A model generated the notes under the pieces. That model saw nothing but the letters and a program-made list of their open reading frames with translations, was not told the DNA's origin and searched no databases. This document shows positions 9,424-18,267 of a stretch of 58,768 nt of DNA, in pieces. The position numbers and the translations under genes are program-made. Each line of letters begins with the position of its first letter. Position 1 is the stretch's first letter. This DNA is from Flavobacterium sp. (GTDB lineage: Bacteria > Bacteroidota > Bacteroidia > Flavobacteriales > Flavobacteriaceae). The DNA lies in NCBI GenBank assembly GCA_029946065.1, contig JAQSDU010000005.1:3174-61941 (forward strand). The letters run 5' to 3'.

Positions 9424-10275
9424 ATGATCCGAAAATTATATATACTGGTAATCTTTCAATTTATTGCTTCCTGCAATTACTTCAAGCCTGAAGCGAAACC
9501 CGAAGCCATAGCCAGAGTCGGAGATTCCTATTTATATAAAACAGATATTACAGATTTAATCCCTGCCGGCACGTCAAAAGAAGACAGCCTGGTTATCGTC
9601 AGGAATTTTATCGATCGTTGGGCATCACAAAAATTGCTCATCAATAAGGCAGAAATCAATCTGAGCGAAGCCAAAAAAGCCGAGTTCAACACGCTGATAA
9701 AACAGTATAAGAATGATTTATATACGAAAGCTTATATCGAAGAAATCGTAAAGCAATCGGTTGACACATTAATATCAGAACAAGAATTAAAAAAATATTA
9801 CAACGAGAATAAGGAAAATTTCAGAACAAACGGTACGCTGGTGCGCCTAAGGTATATTAACCTTCCGAAAGATCATCCAAAGTTTTCCACGATCCGAAGC
9901 AAGTTTCTTGATTTCAGGAAATCAGATCAAAAATTCTGGGCGACTTATCAATTGCAATTTAAAAATTCGGCGCTCAATGATTCTGTCTGGGTAGCAATGA
10001 ACGAAATATACAGAAAATTGCCATTTGTAACACCTGAAAATAGAGAAGCTTATATGTCTGCCGGTGCTTCATTTCAAAAACCAGAAGGCAAAGATATTTA
10101 TCTTGTAAAAGTTATTAATGTTATAGACAAGAACCAAGTAAGTCCATATTCCTATTTAAAACCAACTTTGCAACAGGTAATTTTAAACAGGCGAAAATTA
10201 GAATTAATAAAAAAATTTGAAAAAGAGATCACTGATGATGCAATCAAAGACAATAAATATGAAATTTATAAATAA
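9424..10275 (+). CDS. SurA-N-like lipoprotein without an evident isomerase domain
   Basis: 283 residues. The start is a signal sequence ending in a lipobox (FIASC, Cys17), so it is probably a lipoprotein. The body resembles the helical chaperone part of SurA/PpiC proteins (AIARVGDSYLYKTDITDLIP, then a long helical stretch, then QELKKYYNENKENF). The parvulin motifs FGYHxxKV and LAxxYSxD are absent. It starts at the base after the previous stop codon, and the next gene overlaps its end by 17 bases, so the three are tightly coupled. Inferred role: membrane-tethered folding factor or holdase working with its SurA-like neighbours. The family assignment rests on the N-terminal pattern and context. 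Confidence 0.75.
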   Translation: MIRKLYILVIFQFIASCNYFKPEAKPEAIARVGDSYLYKTDITDLIPAGTSKEDSLVIVRNFIDRWASQKLLINKAEINLSEAKKAEFNTLIKQYKNDLYTKAYIEEIVKQSVDTLISEQELKKYYNENKENFRTNGTLVRLRYINLPKDHPKFSTIRSKFLDFRKSDQKFWATYQLQFKNSALNDSVWVAMNEIYRKLPFVTPENREAYMSAGASFQKPEGKDIYLVKVINVIDKNQVSPYSYLKPTLQQVILNRRKLELIKKFEKEITDDAIKDNKYEIYK

Positions 10276-11671
10276 CAGGACTTTAATACTGCTGCTGCTG
10301 GCTATGTTGGCCATTTTTACGGGTAACGCACAAGAAATCATTAAGGATTCTGTTAAAACAACAACAGCGATACCTGTCCAGCAAAAAAGGCAAAAAATAG
10401 ACGGCATTGTCGCAGCTGTCGGTGATTATATTATTCTTGATTCAGACATAGACAAAGCATTGCTTGAGATATCAGCGCAGGGAAACTCCATCAAAAACAT
10501 TGATAGGTGCCAGATTTTAGGGAGTATTTTGGAAGACAGGCTCTATGCACATCAGGCGGTTCAAGATAGTATTGTCGTTACTGATGCCGAAATCAACAGC
10601 ATGATGGATGAGAAGATCAGCAGTATGTTGGAGCAGAGCAATAAAAACATGAGTGATTTGGTGGCTTTTTACCATAAAAATACCGAAGAAGAATTTCGCT
10701 CTTTTTTCTTTGATATACTCAAAATGAACAAACTTACTTCTGACATGAGGAAGAAAGTAGTAGATAAAGTTGAAATTACGCCTGAAGAAGTCCGCAATTA
10801 TTTCAAGAAAATCCCACAGGAAGATCTCCCGGTTTTTGGTGACGAACTCGAGGTTTCTCAAATCGTAATCAAGCCAAAAGTCACGCAAGAGGAAAAAGAT
10901 AAAGTCATTGCCAAACTCAACCAATTTAAAAAAGAAGTACAAGAAGGTGCGAGTTTTTTTAGTAAAGCAGTGCTTTATTCTCAGGATCCTGGATCCAAAT
11001 CAAATGGCGGATTTTATAAAATGAACCGCAAAACACCATTCATCAAAGATTTCAAAGACGTTGCGTTCAGTCTTGCCGAAGGTGAAATTTCAGCACCTTT
11101 TGAAACGATTTACGGTTATCATATTATTTATGTAGAAAAAATTCGCGGTCAGGAAATCGATCTAAGACACATACTTTTGATTCCTAAAGTTTCTGATGAA
11201 TCGTTAAAGGAAGCCAAAGAAGAAATTATACAGATTCGCAATAAAATCGTTGGTGGCGAAATTTCATTTGCAGATGCGGCCAGAAGTGCTTCAGATGAAA
11301 AAGAAACCAAAACAAACGGTGGGGCACTGATTAATCCAAGAACGCTTGATACCAAATTTGAATTGACAAAAATGGATCCAAGTCTCTATAGTCAGGTTTC
11401 TAACTTGCAAACAGGCGAAGTTTCTCAGCCATTTATGGACGAAGATGAAACCAACCAAAAAATCTATAAGATCATTACGGTGACCAACAGAATTCCTTCG
11501 CATACAGCAGATTATGCCAAAGATTATCTCAGGATAAAAGACCTTGCGTTAAAGTCGAAGCAATTAGATGAAATTGGCAAGTGGACCAATGAGAAAATCA
11601 AGGAAACTTACATCAAAATCAACGGCGAATACCGCAACTGTGATTTTTTAAGCAATTGGTTGAAAAAATAA
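10259..11671 (+). CDS. surA: SurA-like periplasmic peptidyl-prolyl isomerase
   Basis: 470 residues from the ATG at 10259. This start gives a signal peptide (hydrophobic LLLLAMLAIFTGNAQ) and overlaps the previous gene by 17 bases; an earlier in-frame ATG at 10217 would bury the signal peptide. SurA N-terminal domain at ~45-195 (IVAAVGDYIILDSDIDKAL, ILGSILEDRL), then two parvulin domains at ~197-294 (LEVSQIVIKP, VLYSQDPGSKSNGG, IYGYHIIYVE) and ~300-415 (DLRHILLIP, SDEKETKTNGG). Length and order fit classical SurA, which chaperones outer-membrane beta-barrels. Last of three folding-factor genes; a moxR-type gene follows after 71 bases. Confidence 0.88.
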   Translation: MKFINNRTLILLLLAMLAIFTGNAQEIIKDSVKTTTAIPVQQKRQKIDGIVAAVGDYIILDSDIDKALLEISAQGNSIKNIDRCQILGSILEDRLYAHQAVQDSIVVTDAEINSMMDEKISSMLEQSNKNMSDLVAFYHKNTEEEFRSFFFDILKMNKLTSDMRKKVVDKVEITPEEVRNYFKKIPQEDLPVFGDELEVSQIVIKPKVTQEEKDKVIAKLNQFKKEVQEGASFFSKAVLYSQDPGSKSNGGFYKMNRKTPFIKDFKDVAFSLAEGEISAPFETIYGYHIIYVEKIRGQEIDLRHILLIPKVSDESLKEAKEEIIQIRNKIVGGEISFADAARSASDEKETKTNGGALINPRTLDTKFELTKMDPSLYSQVSNLQTGEVSQPFMDEDETNQKIYKIITVTNRIPSHTADYAKDYLRIKDLALKSKQLDEIGKWTNEKIKETYIKINGEYRNCDFLSNWLKK

Positions 11672-11707
11672 ATAGCATTATTTCTTATAAGTTGTCCATC
11701 AGGAAAA

Positions 11708-11735
11708 CTCATAATTCATAACCCATAACTCATAA
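11708..11735 (+). repeat. four tandem 7-base repeats (YYCATAA) before the moxR start
   Basis: Units CTCATAA, TTCATAA, CCCATAA and CTCATAA run without a gap at 11708-11735, ending 7 bases before the ATG at 11743. They sit where a ribosome-binding site would normally be. Function unknown. Confidence 0.75.
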
Positions 11736-11742
11736 CTAAAAT

Positions 11743-12696
11743 ATGTCTGACGTTGCCGCAATAGAAAATTTAGTTCAGAAAAGAAACGAACTCAAACAGG
11801 AAATATCTAAAATAATCGTTGGTCAAGATGCTGTTGTAGACCAAATACTGCTAAGTATTTTTTCTGGCGGTCACGCACTACTCGTTGGTGTTCCTGGATT
11901 GGCAAAAACATTAATGGTGAATACCATTGCACAAGCTTTGGGATTGAATTTTAAAAGAATTCAGTTCACGCCCGATTTGATGCCTTCTGATATTTTGGGA
12001 AGTGAAATCTTGGATGAAAGCCGCCAATTTAAATTCATAAAAGGCCCAATTTTTTCGAATATTATCCTTGCGGATGAGATTAACAGAACACCACCAAAAA
12101 CACAAGCTGCTTTACTAGAAGCGATGCAGGAAAGAGCGGTAACGATTGCCGGGCACAATTATAAACTCGATTTGCCATATTTCGTTTTAGCAACACAAAA
12201 TCCAATCGAGCAGGAAGGAACTTATCCTCTGCCTGAAGCACAGTTGGACCGTTTTATGTTTTCGATAAAACTCGATTATCCATCTTTTCAGGAAGAAGTA
12301 CAAGTTGTAAAAAGCACGACTTCTGATGCAAAAATACAAGTGAATCCGTTGTTTTCTGCTCAGGAAATTATCGATTTTCAACAACTTATACGCCGTGTTC
12401 CTGTAGCCGATAATGTAATCGAATATGCTGTAACACTTGTAAGCAAAACCCGTCCAGACAACGCTTTGTCTAATGATTTTATTAAAAATTATATCGACTG
12501 GGGTGCTGGGCCAAGAGCTTCACAAAATTTAATTCTTGCAGCAAAAGCGCACGCTGCTTTCAATGGAAAATTTTCTCCGGATATTGAAGATGTAAAAGCC
12601 GTTGCTGTCGGAATCCTAAGACATCGTGTTGTGAAAAACTACAAAGCCGACGCAGAAGGCATTACCATTGAAAAAATTATAGCTTCTTTATACTAA
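11743..12696 (+). CDS. MoxR-family AAA+ ATPase
   Basis: 317 residues. Walker A is GVPGLAKT (49-56, Lys55), Walker B is ILADEINR (Asp111, Glu112), followed by the MoxR signature TPPKTQAALLEAMQE and the sensor-1 stretch VLATQNPIEQEGTYPLPEAQLDRF. Length and motifs fit the APE2220/MRP group of MoxR ATPases, which act as chaperones for metal-cofactor or von Willebrand-factor proteins. Usual partners (DUF58, BatA/BatB VWA proteins) are not next to it: upstream are SurA-like genes, downstream a convergent gene. It has its own leader with 7-base repeats and a hairpin terminator after the stop. Confidence 0.93.
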   Translation: MSDVAAIENLVQKRNELKQEISKIIVGQDAVVDQILLSIFSGGHALLVGVPGLAKTLMVNTIAQALGLNFKRIQFTPDLMPSDILGSEILDESRQFKFIKGPIFSNIILADEINRTPPKTQAALLEAMQERAVTIAGHNYKLDLPYFVLATQNPIEQEGTYPLPEAQLDRFMFSIKLDYPSFQEEVQVVKSTTSDAKIQVNPLFSAQEIIDFQQLIRRVPVADNVIEYAVTLVSKTRPDNALSNDFIKNYIDWGAGPRASQNLILAAKAHAAFNGKFSPDIEDVKAVAVGILRHRVVKNYKADAEGITIEKIIASLY

Positions 12697-12720
12697 GCTT
12701 TAAGATATTTTAGCATTAAG

Positions 12721-12768
12721 ATTAAGGTTCGTTAAGGCGTAACAGTTTTAATGAACCTTAATGTTTTT
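12721..12768 (+). terminator. terminator of moxR, overlapping the convergent gene's 3' end
   Basis: Stem ATTAAGGTTC (12721-12730) pairs with GAACCTTAAT (12753-12762) across a 22-base loop and is followed by GTTTTTG. The right arm encodes the last residues and stop of the minus-strand gene ending at 12748, so one sequence serves coding and termination. Confidence 0.6.
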
Positions 12769-13893
12769 GTTTAACTTGGTATCGAGTTCCCAATCATAAA
12801 AGAAAAGAAACATACTACCCATCATGTCCTGATTTTCTGAGGTGGTATTGTTTACGTCGAGAATTAATTCGTAATCGTGATTTTGGTAGAGCCAAACACC
12901 TTGTTCGGAGCTGAATTGCGGTACCTTTTCTAACCCTATTTTTGATGTATAATTTTTGATGCTACTCGTAAAAATAGCCTTTCTTGTTGTTTTGTCAAAC
13001 AATGATATCGAGGTTGCAAACGGATGTACATGTATTGCTGCAGCATGCAACCGAAGACTGTCTTTGATTTGCAATTGTTGATTAATTGAACTGCTATAGG
13101 TATTTTTTCCAACCGGAATCACCCAATGTCCGGACAATTTATTGCCTTTCCCGTCATCATAACTGTGGTTTTTGGTTTCTACTGGAATACAAGATCCATT
13201 ACCCGGATCTAGCGGGCCTTTATAGGGATCGTTTTTGTCGTAAGGCAACATGATAAAAACGGTCTGGCTCATCAATGGTTTCTGTTTTTCGGACGAATAG
13301 TCGATAGTCACTTTGTGTTTAATCCATTTAGTGATGTCTTTAATGTTGTGGTTCAGCGATTCTGTCGTTATAAAAAGCAGGTCGTTGCCTTGCATCGGAA
13401 CACCATAACCTTTCGGAAATTGAAAATTTTCCATGCCGTTTGATAATGATGTAAGCCTCGGATATTGCTTACCAATGCGGTCTTTCAAGTCAAAATTACT
13501 GTAATATTTTACGTCGTTAAAATCGATATTGGTGTGGCAAATGAAATCATTGGAAAGTTTTTCGCTGGTTTTTGCGTTAAGTGCCGATACCGCAAAACCA
13601 GTCATCCACAAAATTGAGCTATCTTCTGATAATTGTACGTAGTTGGAAGATTTCGGACCTTCCATAGATTTATATATCCCGTCAATCAGGAAAGTTGGCG
13701 AAATCATGGTGTATTTTCCAGAATTGTTCTTCACTTTCCATTTACTGTCAACCAGTCCGGTTTTATATAAGAATGTCGTTTTGATAATGGCTTTGTGCCG
13801 ATTTGAAAGCTGCAAATACCAAATACAACCGATGATAAGCAGCAATAACAAGCCAACTCCCATAAATTTGAATATCTTTTTTCTTCGCATCAT
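12748..13893 (-). CDS. membrane-anchored protein of unknown function, possibly copper type II monooxygenase-like fold
   Basis: 381 residues from ATG 13893 (or 380 from 13890); the longer frame to 13986 adds a basic leader with no support. A short basic start is followed by one hydrophobic segment (FMGVGLLLLLIIGCIWYL), so the protein is a membrane-anchored extracytoplasmic protein; a lipobox at IIGC is possible. The rest is beta-rich. Noted motifs: MTGFAVSALNA...FICHTNIDF; GHWVIPVG; HAAAIHVHPFA; and near the end QDMMGSMFLFFYDWEL. The HxH motif and the later D-x-M strand recall the second copper site (His, His, Met) of peptidylglycine monooxygenase-type proteins, but overall similarity was judged only by eye. 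Convergent with moxR. No partner genes suggest a substrate. Confidence 0.6.
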   Translation of the reverse strand: MMRRKKIFKFMGVGLLLLLIIGCIWYLQLSNRHKAIIKTTFLYKTGLVDSKWKVKNNSGKYTMISPTFLIDGIYKSMEGPKSSNYVQLSEDSSILWMTGFAVSALNAKTSEKLSNDFICHTNIDFNDVKYYSNFDLKDRIGKQYPRLTSLSNGMENFQFPKGYGVPMQGNDLLFITTESLNHNIKDITKWIKHKVTIDYSSEKQKPLMSQTVFIMLPYDKNDPYKGPLDPGNGSCIPVETKNHSYDDGKGNKLSGHWVIPVGKNTYSSSINQQLQIKDSLRLHAAAIHVHPFATSISLFDKTTRKAIFTSSIKNYTSKIGLEKVPQFSSEQGVWLYQNHDYELILDVNNTTSENQDMMGSMFLFFYDWELDTKLNKNIKVH

Positions 13894-14270
13894 AAAAACA
13901 AACTTACAATTTTTTGGCTTCTTTTTTCTGCTGTTCGAATTGAAAAGCAAATTTTCAAAAACAATCTTCAAACCTGTACGGATCACTTCTTTTCTTTTTG
14001 GTTGATATTTACTTCTTAACCTAATTTAGAAAGGTTCTTTTTATTTTAAAGCCGCTTAATTATTTGTTAAATTCCGAATTTGACAAAAAAAGCACTTTAA
14101 ATTAACGATTAGATAATATTTTAATTTAAATCAAAAATTTATTTAATAATAATCATCAAAATTCAATTTTCGGCAATAATAATCTTTTGAATCGTGTCTT
14201 TTATTAAAAATAGTTTAACTCTGCAGAGAAATGCTTAAATTTGCTCTGCAAACAAACAATATAATAGAAT
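13894..14270. other. AT-rich divergent intergenic region before acn
   Basis: 377 bases between the minus-strand gene at 13893 and aconitase at 14271. It holds the probable acn promoter and a small set of repeats around 14219-14252, described separately. I see no RNA gene or additional coding frame that I can support in the rest. Confidence 0.6.
14219..14252 (+). promoter_or_regulatory. acn promoter with operator-like repeats
   Basis: TAAATTTG at 14236-14243 matches the TAnnTTTG -7 element; the -33 element is weak. The heptamer CTCTGCA occurs at 14219-14225, inside the palindrome CTCTGCAGAG (14219-14228), and again at 14244-14250. The second copy lies inside the inverted repeat TTTGC-TCT-GCAAA (14240-14252), which covers the 3' half of the -7 box and the expected transcript start. 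This arrangement looks like a repressor operator; no regulator is identified. Confidence 0.5.
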
Positions 14271-16538
14271 ATGGCTTTTGATATTGAAATGATTAAAAAA
14301 GTGTACGGAAATATGACCACCCGCGTCGATATTGCACGTGAAATTGTTGGTCGTCCGCTTACACTTACCGAAAAGATTTTATACAACCATTTATGGGAAC
14401 AAACGCCTTCACTGGCCTTCACCCGAGGTAAAGATTATGTCGATTTTGCTCCGGATCGCGTTGCCTGTCAGGATGCCACTGCGCAAATGGCGTTATTGCA
14501 ATTTATGCACGCCGGAAAAGCAAAAGTAGCGGTACCGACAACTGTTCACTGTGACCACCTTATTCAAGCAAAAGTTGATGCCGCAACTGATTTGGCGCGT
14601 GCAAAAACACAAAGCAATGAAGTTTTTGACTTTCTTTCTTCGGTATCCAACAAATACGGAATTGGTTTTTGGAAACCGGGAGCAGGAATCATCCATCAAG
14701 TAGTTTTAGAAAACTACGCCTTTCCTGGCGGAATGATGATTGGAACCGATTCGCATACCGTGAATGCCGGCGGACTCGGAATGATCGCCATCGGAGTTGG
14801 TGGTGCCGATGCCGTTGACGTAATGTCGGGAATGGCTTGGGAATTGAAATTTCCAAAATTAATCGGTGTAAAGCTAACCGGAAAACTATCAGGTTGGACA
14901 GCACCAAAAGATGTTATCCTTAAAGTAGCTGGAATCCTTACCGTAAAAGGTGGAACGGGTGCTATTGTTGAATATTTCGGAGAAGGTGCCACAGCTATGT
15001 CATGTACCGGGAAAGGAACAATTTGCAATATGGGTGCTGAAATCGGAGCAACAACTTCAACTTTTGGTTACGACGAATCAATGGACCGTTATCTGCGTTC
15101 TACCGACAGAGCTGATGTAGCCGATGAAGCCAATAAAATCAAAGATTATCTTACTGCAGATCCAGAAGTTTATGCCAATCCAGAGCTGTATTTTGACCAA
15201 GTTATCGAAATCAATTTGACAGAATTGGAGCCGTATTTGAATGGTCCTTTCACGCCGGATTTGGCTACGCCGATATCTAAAATGAAAGAAGAAGCCATCA
15301 AAAACAACTGGCCTTTGAAAATTGAGGTTGGTTTAATTGGTTCTTGTACAAATTCTTCTTATGAAGATATCGCCCGGGCCGCTTCGCTAGCAAAACAAGT
15401 GGCAGAAAAAAATCTGGTAACCAAATCAAAATTTACGATTACGCCGGGTTCTGAACTCGTGCGTTATACCATTGAAAGAGATGGATTTATTGATACTTTC
15501 GAGAAAATCGGTGCGACTGTTTTCGCCAATGCGTGTGGACCATGTATAGGTATGTGGGATAGAGACGGTGCCGAAAAAGAAGAGCGCAACACTATTGTGC
15601 ACTCTTTTAACCGTAACTTTTCAAAAAGAGCCGACGGTAATCCAAATACACTTGCATTTGTAGGTTCGCCAGAATTGGTGACAGCACTAGCGATTGCTGG
15701 AGATTTGTCTTTCAATCCATTAACAGATACATTAATTAATGAAGATGGTCTCGAAGTAAAACTAGACGAACCAACTGGAAATGAATTGCCACCAAAAGGT
15801 TTTGATGTAGAGGATGCAGGTTTCCAAGCACCGGCCGCCGACGGTTCGAGTGTTCAGGTAGCTGTTAGTCCGACTTCTGAGCGACTGCAATTACTCGAGC
15901 CATTCCTACCTTGGGATGGGAAAAATATCACCGGAGCCAAATTGCTAATAAAAGCTTGGGGAAAATGTACAACCGACCACATTTCGATGGCAGGTCCTTG
16001 GTTGCGTTTCCGTGGGCATTTGGATAATATCTCGAACAATATGCTTATTGGTGCCATCAACGCATTCAACCAAAAAGCTAATTCTGTAAAAAGCCAATTG
16101 ACAGGCGAATATGATACCGTTCCTGCGGTTCAGCGTTCCTATAAAGCTGCTGGTGTTCCGTCGATTGTTGTGGGCGATCACAATTATGGCGAAGGTTCTT
16201 CGCGTGAGCATGCTGCGATGGAGCCGCGTTTCCTTGGTGTAAAAGCCGTTTTGGTGAAGTCGTTTGCACGTATCCATGAAACCAATTTGAAAAAACAAGG
16301 TATGTTGGCACTTACATTCGCCAATGAAACCGATTACGATAAAATCCAAGAGAATGACACCATCAATTTCACGAATCTTGTTGACTTTGCACCGGGCGTT
16401 CCGTTGACATTAGAATTTGCACATGCTGACGGAAGTGTTGATGTGATTTTAGCGAACCACACCTACAACGAAGGGCAAATCGGATGGTTTGTAGCTGGAT
16501 CAGCACTCAACTTGATTGCTGCTGCGGGAAATGCATAG
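14271..16538 (+). CDS. acnA: aconitate hydratase
   Basis: 755 residues, start ATG 14271. Converts citrate to isocitrate in the TCA cycle. The [4Fe-4S] ligands are visible as Cys359 (GSCTNSS), Cys422 and Cys425 ([13 protein letters not shown]). Other family motifs: [25 protein letters not shown], and the C-terminal swivel domain with [13 protein letters not shown] and [18 protein letters not shown]. Length and sequence type fit the mitochondrial-like aconitase form common in Bacteroidota rather than AcnB; the symbol acnA is used loosely. Transcribed alone: own promoter at about 14236 and a strong terminator at 16561-16588. Repeats at the promoter suggest regulation. Confidence 0.95.
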   Translation: MAFDIEMIKKVYGNMTTRVDIAREIVGRPLTLTEKILYNHLWEQTPSLAFTRGKDYVDFAPDRVACQDATAQMALLQFMHAGKAKVAVPTTVHCDHLIQAKVDAATDLARAKTQSNEVFDFLSSVSNKYGIGFWKPGAGIIHQVVLENYAFPGGMMIGTDSHTVNAGGLGMIAIGVGGADAVDVMSGMAWELKFPKLIGVKLTGKLSGWTAPKDVILKVAGILTVKGGTGAIVEYFGEGATAMSCTGKGTICNMGAEIGATTSTFGYDESMDRYLRSTDRADVADEANKIKDYLTADPEVYANPELYFDQVIEINLTELEPYLNGPFTPDLATPISKMKEEAIKNNWPLKIEVGLIGSCTNSSYEDIARAASLAKQVAEKNLVTKSKFTITPGSELVRYTIERDGFIDTFEKIGATVFANACGPCIGMWDRDGAEKEERNTIVHSFNRNFSKRADGNPNTLAFVGSPELVTALAIAGDLSFNPLTDTLINEDGLEVKLDEPTGNELPPKGFDVEDAGFQAPAADGSSVQVAVSPTSERLQLLEPFLPWDGKNITGAKLLIKAWGKCTTDHISMAGPWLRFRGHLDNISNNMLIGAINAFNQKANSVKSQLTGEYDTVPAVQRSYKAAGVPSIVVGDHNYGEGSSREHAAMEPRFLGVKAVLVKSFARIHETNLKKQGMLALTFANETDYDKIQENDTINFTNLVDFAPGVPLTLEFAHADGSVDVILANHTYNEGQIGWFVAGSALNLIAAAGNA

Positions 16539-16560
16539 TCAATTAACAATTGAAAATTAA

Positions 16561-16588
16561 AAAACGCCTTGTGAAAACAAGGCGTTTT
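16561..16588. terminator. bidirectional terminator between acn and gap
   Basis: Perfect 11-bp stem AAAACGCCTTG / CAAGGCGTTTT with a 6-base loop, followed by T-runs in both directions. It serves acn (plus) and the convergent GAPDH gene (minus). Confidence 0.9.
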
Positions 16589-16606
16589 TTTGTAAAAATA
16601 TCAATT

Positions 16607-18055
16607 CTAATAATAAGTATATCGCCTAACTTTCGCAATATATTTCGCCAGTCGAATTACCTGATGGCTGTAGCCGAATTCGTTGTCATACCATACATAT
16701 AATACGATATTGGTACCGTCGGCGGAAACAATTGTAGCATTGCTATCGTAAATTGATGGTGCCGATGTACCGACAATATCTGAAGAAACCAACTCATTGT
16801 TCATCGAATATTTGATCTGCTCAACCAATTCGCCTTCGAGTGCGTATTTTTTCATAATCGCATTCACTTCTTGAATCGATGTCGGTCTCGAAACTTCTAG
16901 ATTCAAAACTACCAAAGAACCATTTGGCACAGGAACACGGATGGCATTGGATGTTAATTTTCCTGCAAGACTCGGCAATGCTTTTGCTACAGCACTTCCG
17001 GCGCCAGTTTCGGTAATGACCATATTGAGTGCTGCGGCGCGACCACGGCGGTATTTATTATGCATATTGTCTACCAAATTCTGGTCGTTGGTATAAGCGT
17101 GGATGGTTTCTAAATGGCCTTTTACAACACCTAAAGTATCTTCGATCACTTTTAATATTGGTGTAATAGCGTTGGTTGTACAAGAAGCGGCAGAAAAAAT
17201 AGTCACTTCATCCGGATTGAAATCCTTCTGGTTCACGCCATGAACAATATTTGGAACTCCTTTTCCGGGAGCCGTTAACAGTACTTTTTCTACACCTTTT
17301 GAAACCAAATGTCTTGCCAGTGCTTCCTGCGTTGTGAACGCTCCGGTGTTGTCAATTACCAAAGCGTCATCAATGCCATATTCCGTATAATCGATATCTT
17401 CTGGATTGTTAGCGGTAATGAGATGTACGGTTGTGCCATTTATAATCAAAGCATTATTCTCCGGATCAGCAATCACGGAACCTTGAAAATCGCCGTGAAT
17501 AGAATCATAACGGAGCAATGATGCTCTTTTTTCTAAGCTTGAAGCGTCATTTTTATCTCTAGTCACGATGGCTCTCAATCGCAATTGGTTGCCTTTGCCC
17601 ATTTTCGACATTAATTCTCTCGCAAGCAGTCTGCCAATTCTTCCGAAACCATATAAAACGACATCCTTTGGCTGAATATCGCTGGTGTTTTTGGCGTTTT
17701 TTAATTTGTCAACTACAAATGATTTGGCGTCGTGGTAACGGTCGTCTTCCATATGAAATTCATAGGTTAGTTTTCCAATATCCAATTTGGAAGGCGGTAG
17801 ATCCATCGACAAAATCGACTTCGCAATCTCAACCGAATCAAAAACGGAAATCGGTTTTCCGACAAATTCACCTGCATATTCGTGTAAATTGATGATTTCA
17901 CTAACATTACAGTCGATCAACTGATTGCGAAAAAGTACCATTTCAATGGATTTCTCGTACCATAAATCGCTTACAATCTTAATAAATTCAACGCCGGCGC
18001 GTCTTCGGTCAGCCTGAAAGGACAATTCTCTTTCGTATAAAGCGGTATTATTCAT
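16607..18055 (-). CDS. gap: glyceraldehyde-3-phosphate dehydrogenase, long flavobacterial form
   Basis: 482 residues from ATG 18055 (MNNTALYERELSF). The in-frame extension to 18178 adds a Lys/Tyr-rich leader without support. An N-terminal helical extension of ~125 residues precedes the NAD-binding domain (VVLYGFGRIGRLLARELM), then the catalytic SAASCTTNAITP with nucleophile Cys292, and the C-terminal part with GRAAALNMVITETGAG and YVWYDNEFGYSHQ. It catalyses the phosphorylating oxidation of glyceraldehyde 3-phosphate or its reverse. GAPDHs of ~330 residues lack the extension; long forms are common in Flavobacteriia and some other bacteria. Coenzyme preference and glycolytic or gluconeogenic direction cannot be read safely. 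Single gene between two terminators. Confidence 0.93.
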   Translation of the reverse strand: MNNTALYERELSFQADRRRAGVEFIKIVSDLWYEKSIEMVLFRNQLIDCNVSEIINLHEYAGEFVGKPISVFDSVEIAKSILSMDLPPSKLDIGKLTYEFHMEDDRYHDAKSFVVDKLKNAKNTSDIQPKDVVLYGFGRIGRLLARELMSKMGKGNQLRLRAIVTRDKNDASSLEKRASLLRYDSIHGDFQGSVIADPENNALIINGTTVHLITANNPEDIDYTEYGIDDALVIDNTGAFTTQEALARHLVSKGVEKVLLTAPGKGVPNIVHGVNQKDFNPDEVTIFSAASCTTNAITPILKVIEDTLGVVKGHLETIHAYTNDQNLVDNMHNKYRRGRAAALNMVITETGAGSAVAKALPSLAGKLTSNAIRVPVPNGSLVVLNLEVSRPTSIQEVNAIMKKYALEGELVEQIKYSMNNELVSSDIVGTSAPSIYDSNATIVSADGTNIVLYVWYDNEFGYSHQVIRLAKYIAKVRRYTYY

Positions 18056-18221
18056 TCGTTTTAATGTAAAGTAGTTAGTGTTGCTTATTTTTAATTTGCT
18101 GCAAAAGTAAACAACTATAACGTTTTCGTAAAAGAATTTTTGATATTTTTTTGCTTTGTACTTTATCCGCAGATTCATAGATTTATTTTTTGATTTTAAA
18201 TCGGTAAATCTGTGGCAAAAA

Positions 18222-18246
18222 AAAGTCGGCTATCAAAACCGACTTT
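18222..18246 (-). terminator. terminator downstream of degP
   Basis: Stem AAAGTCGG / CCGACTTT with a 9-base loop lies 22 bases past the degP stop, followed on the minus strand by a T-rich run. It separates degP from the GAPDH gene. Confidence 0.8.
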
Positions 18247-18267
18247 CTTAATTTATGTATGATAATT

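Noticed and set aside
10517..10942. Minus-strand frame of 141 residues inside surA
   Set aside because: Antisense to a well-supported gene; Phe/Ile-rich translation with no family features.
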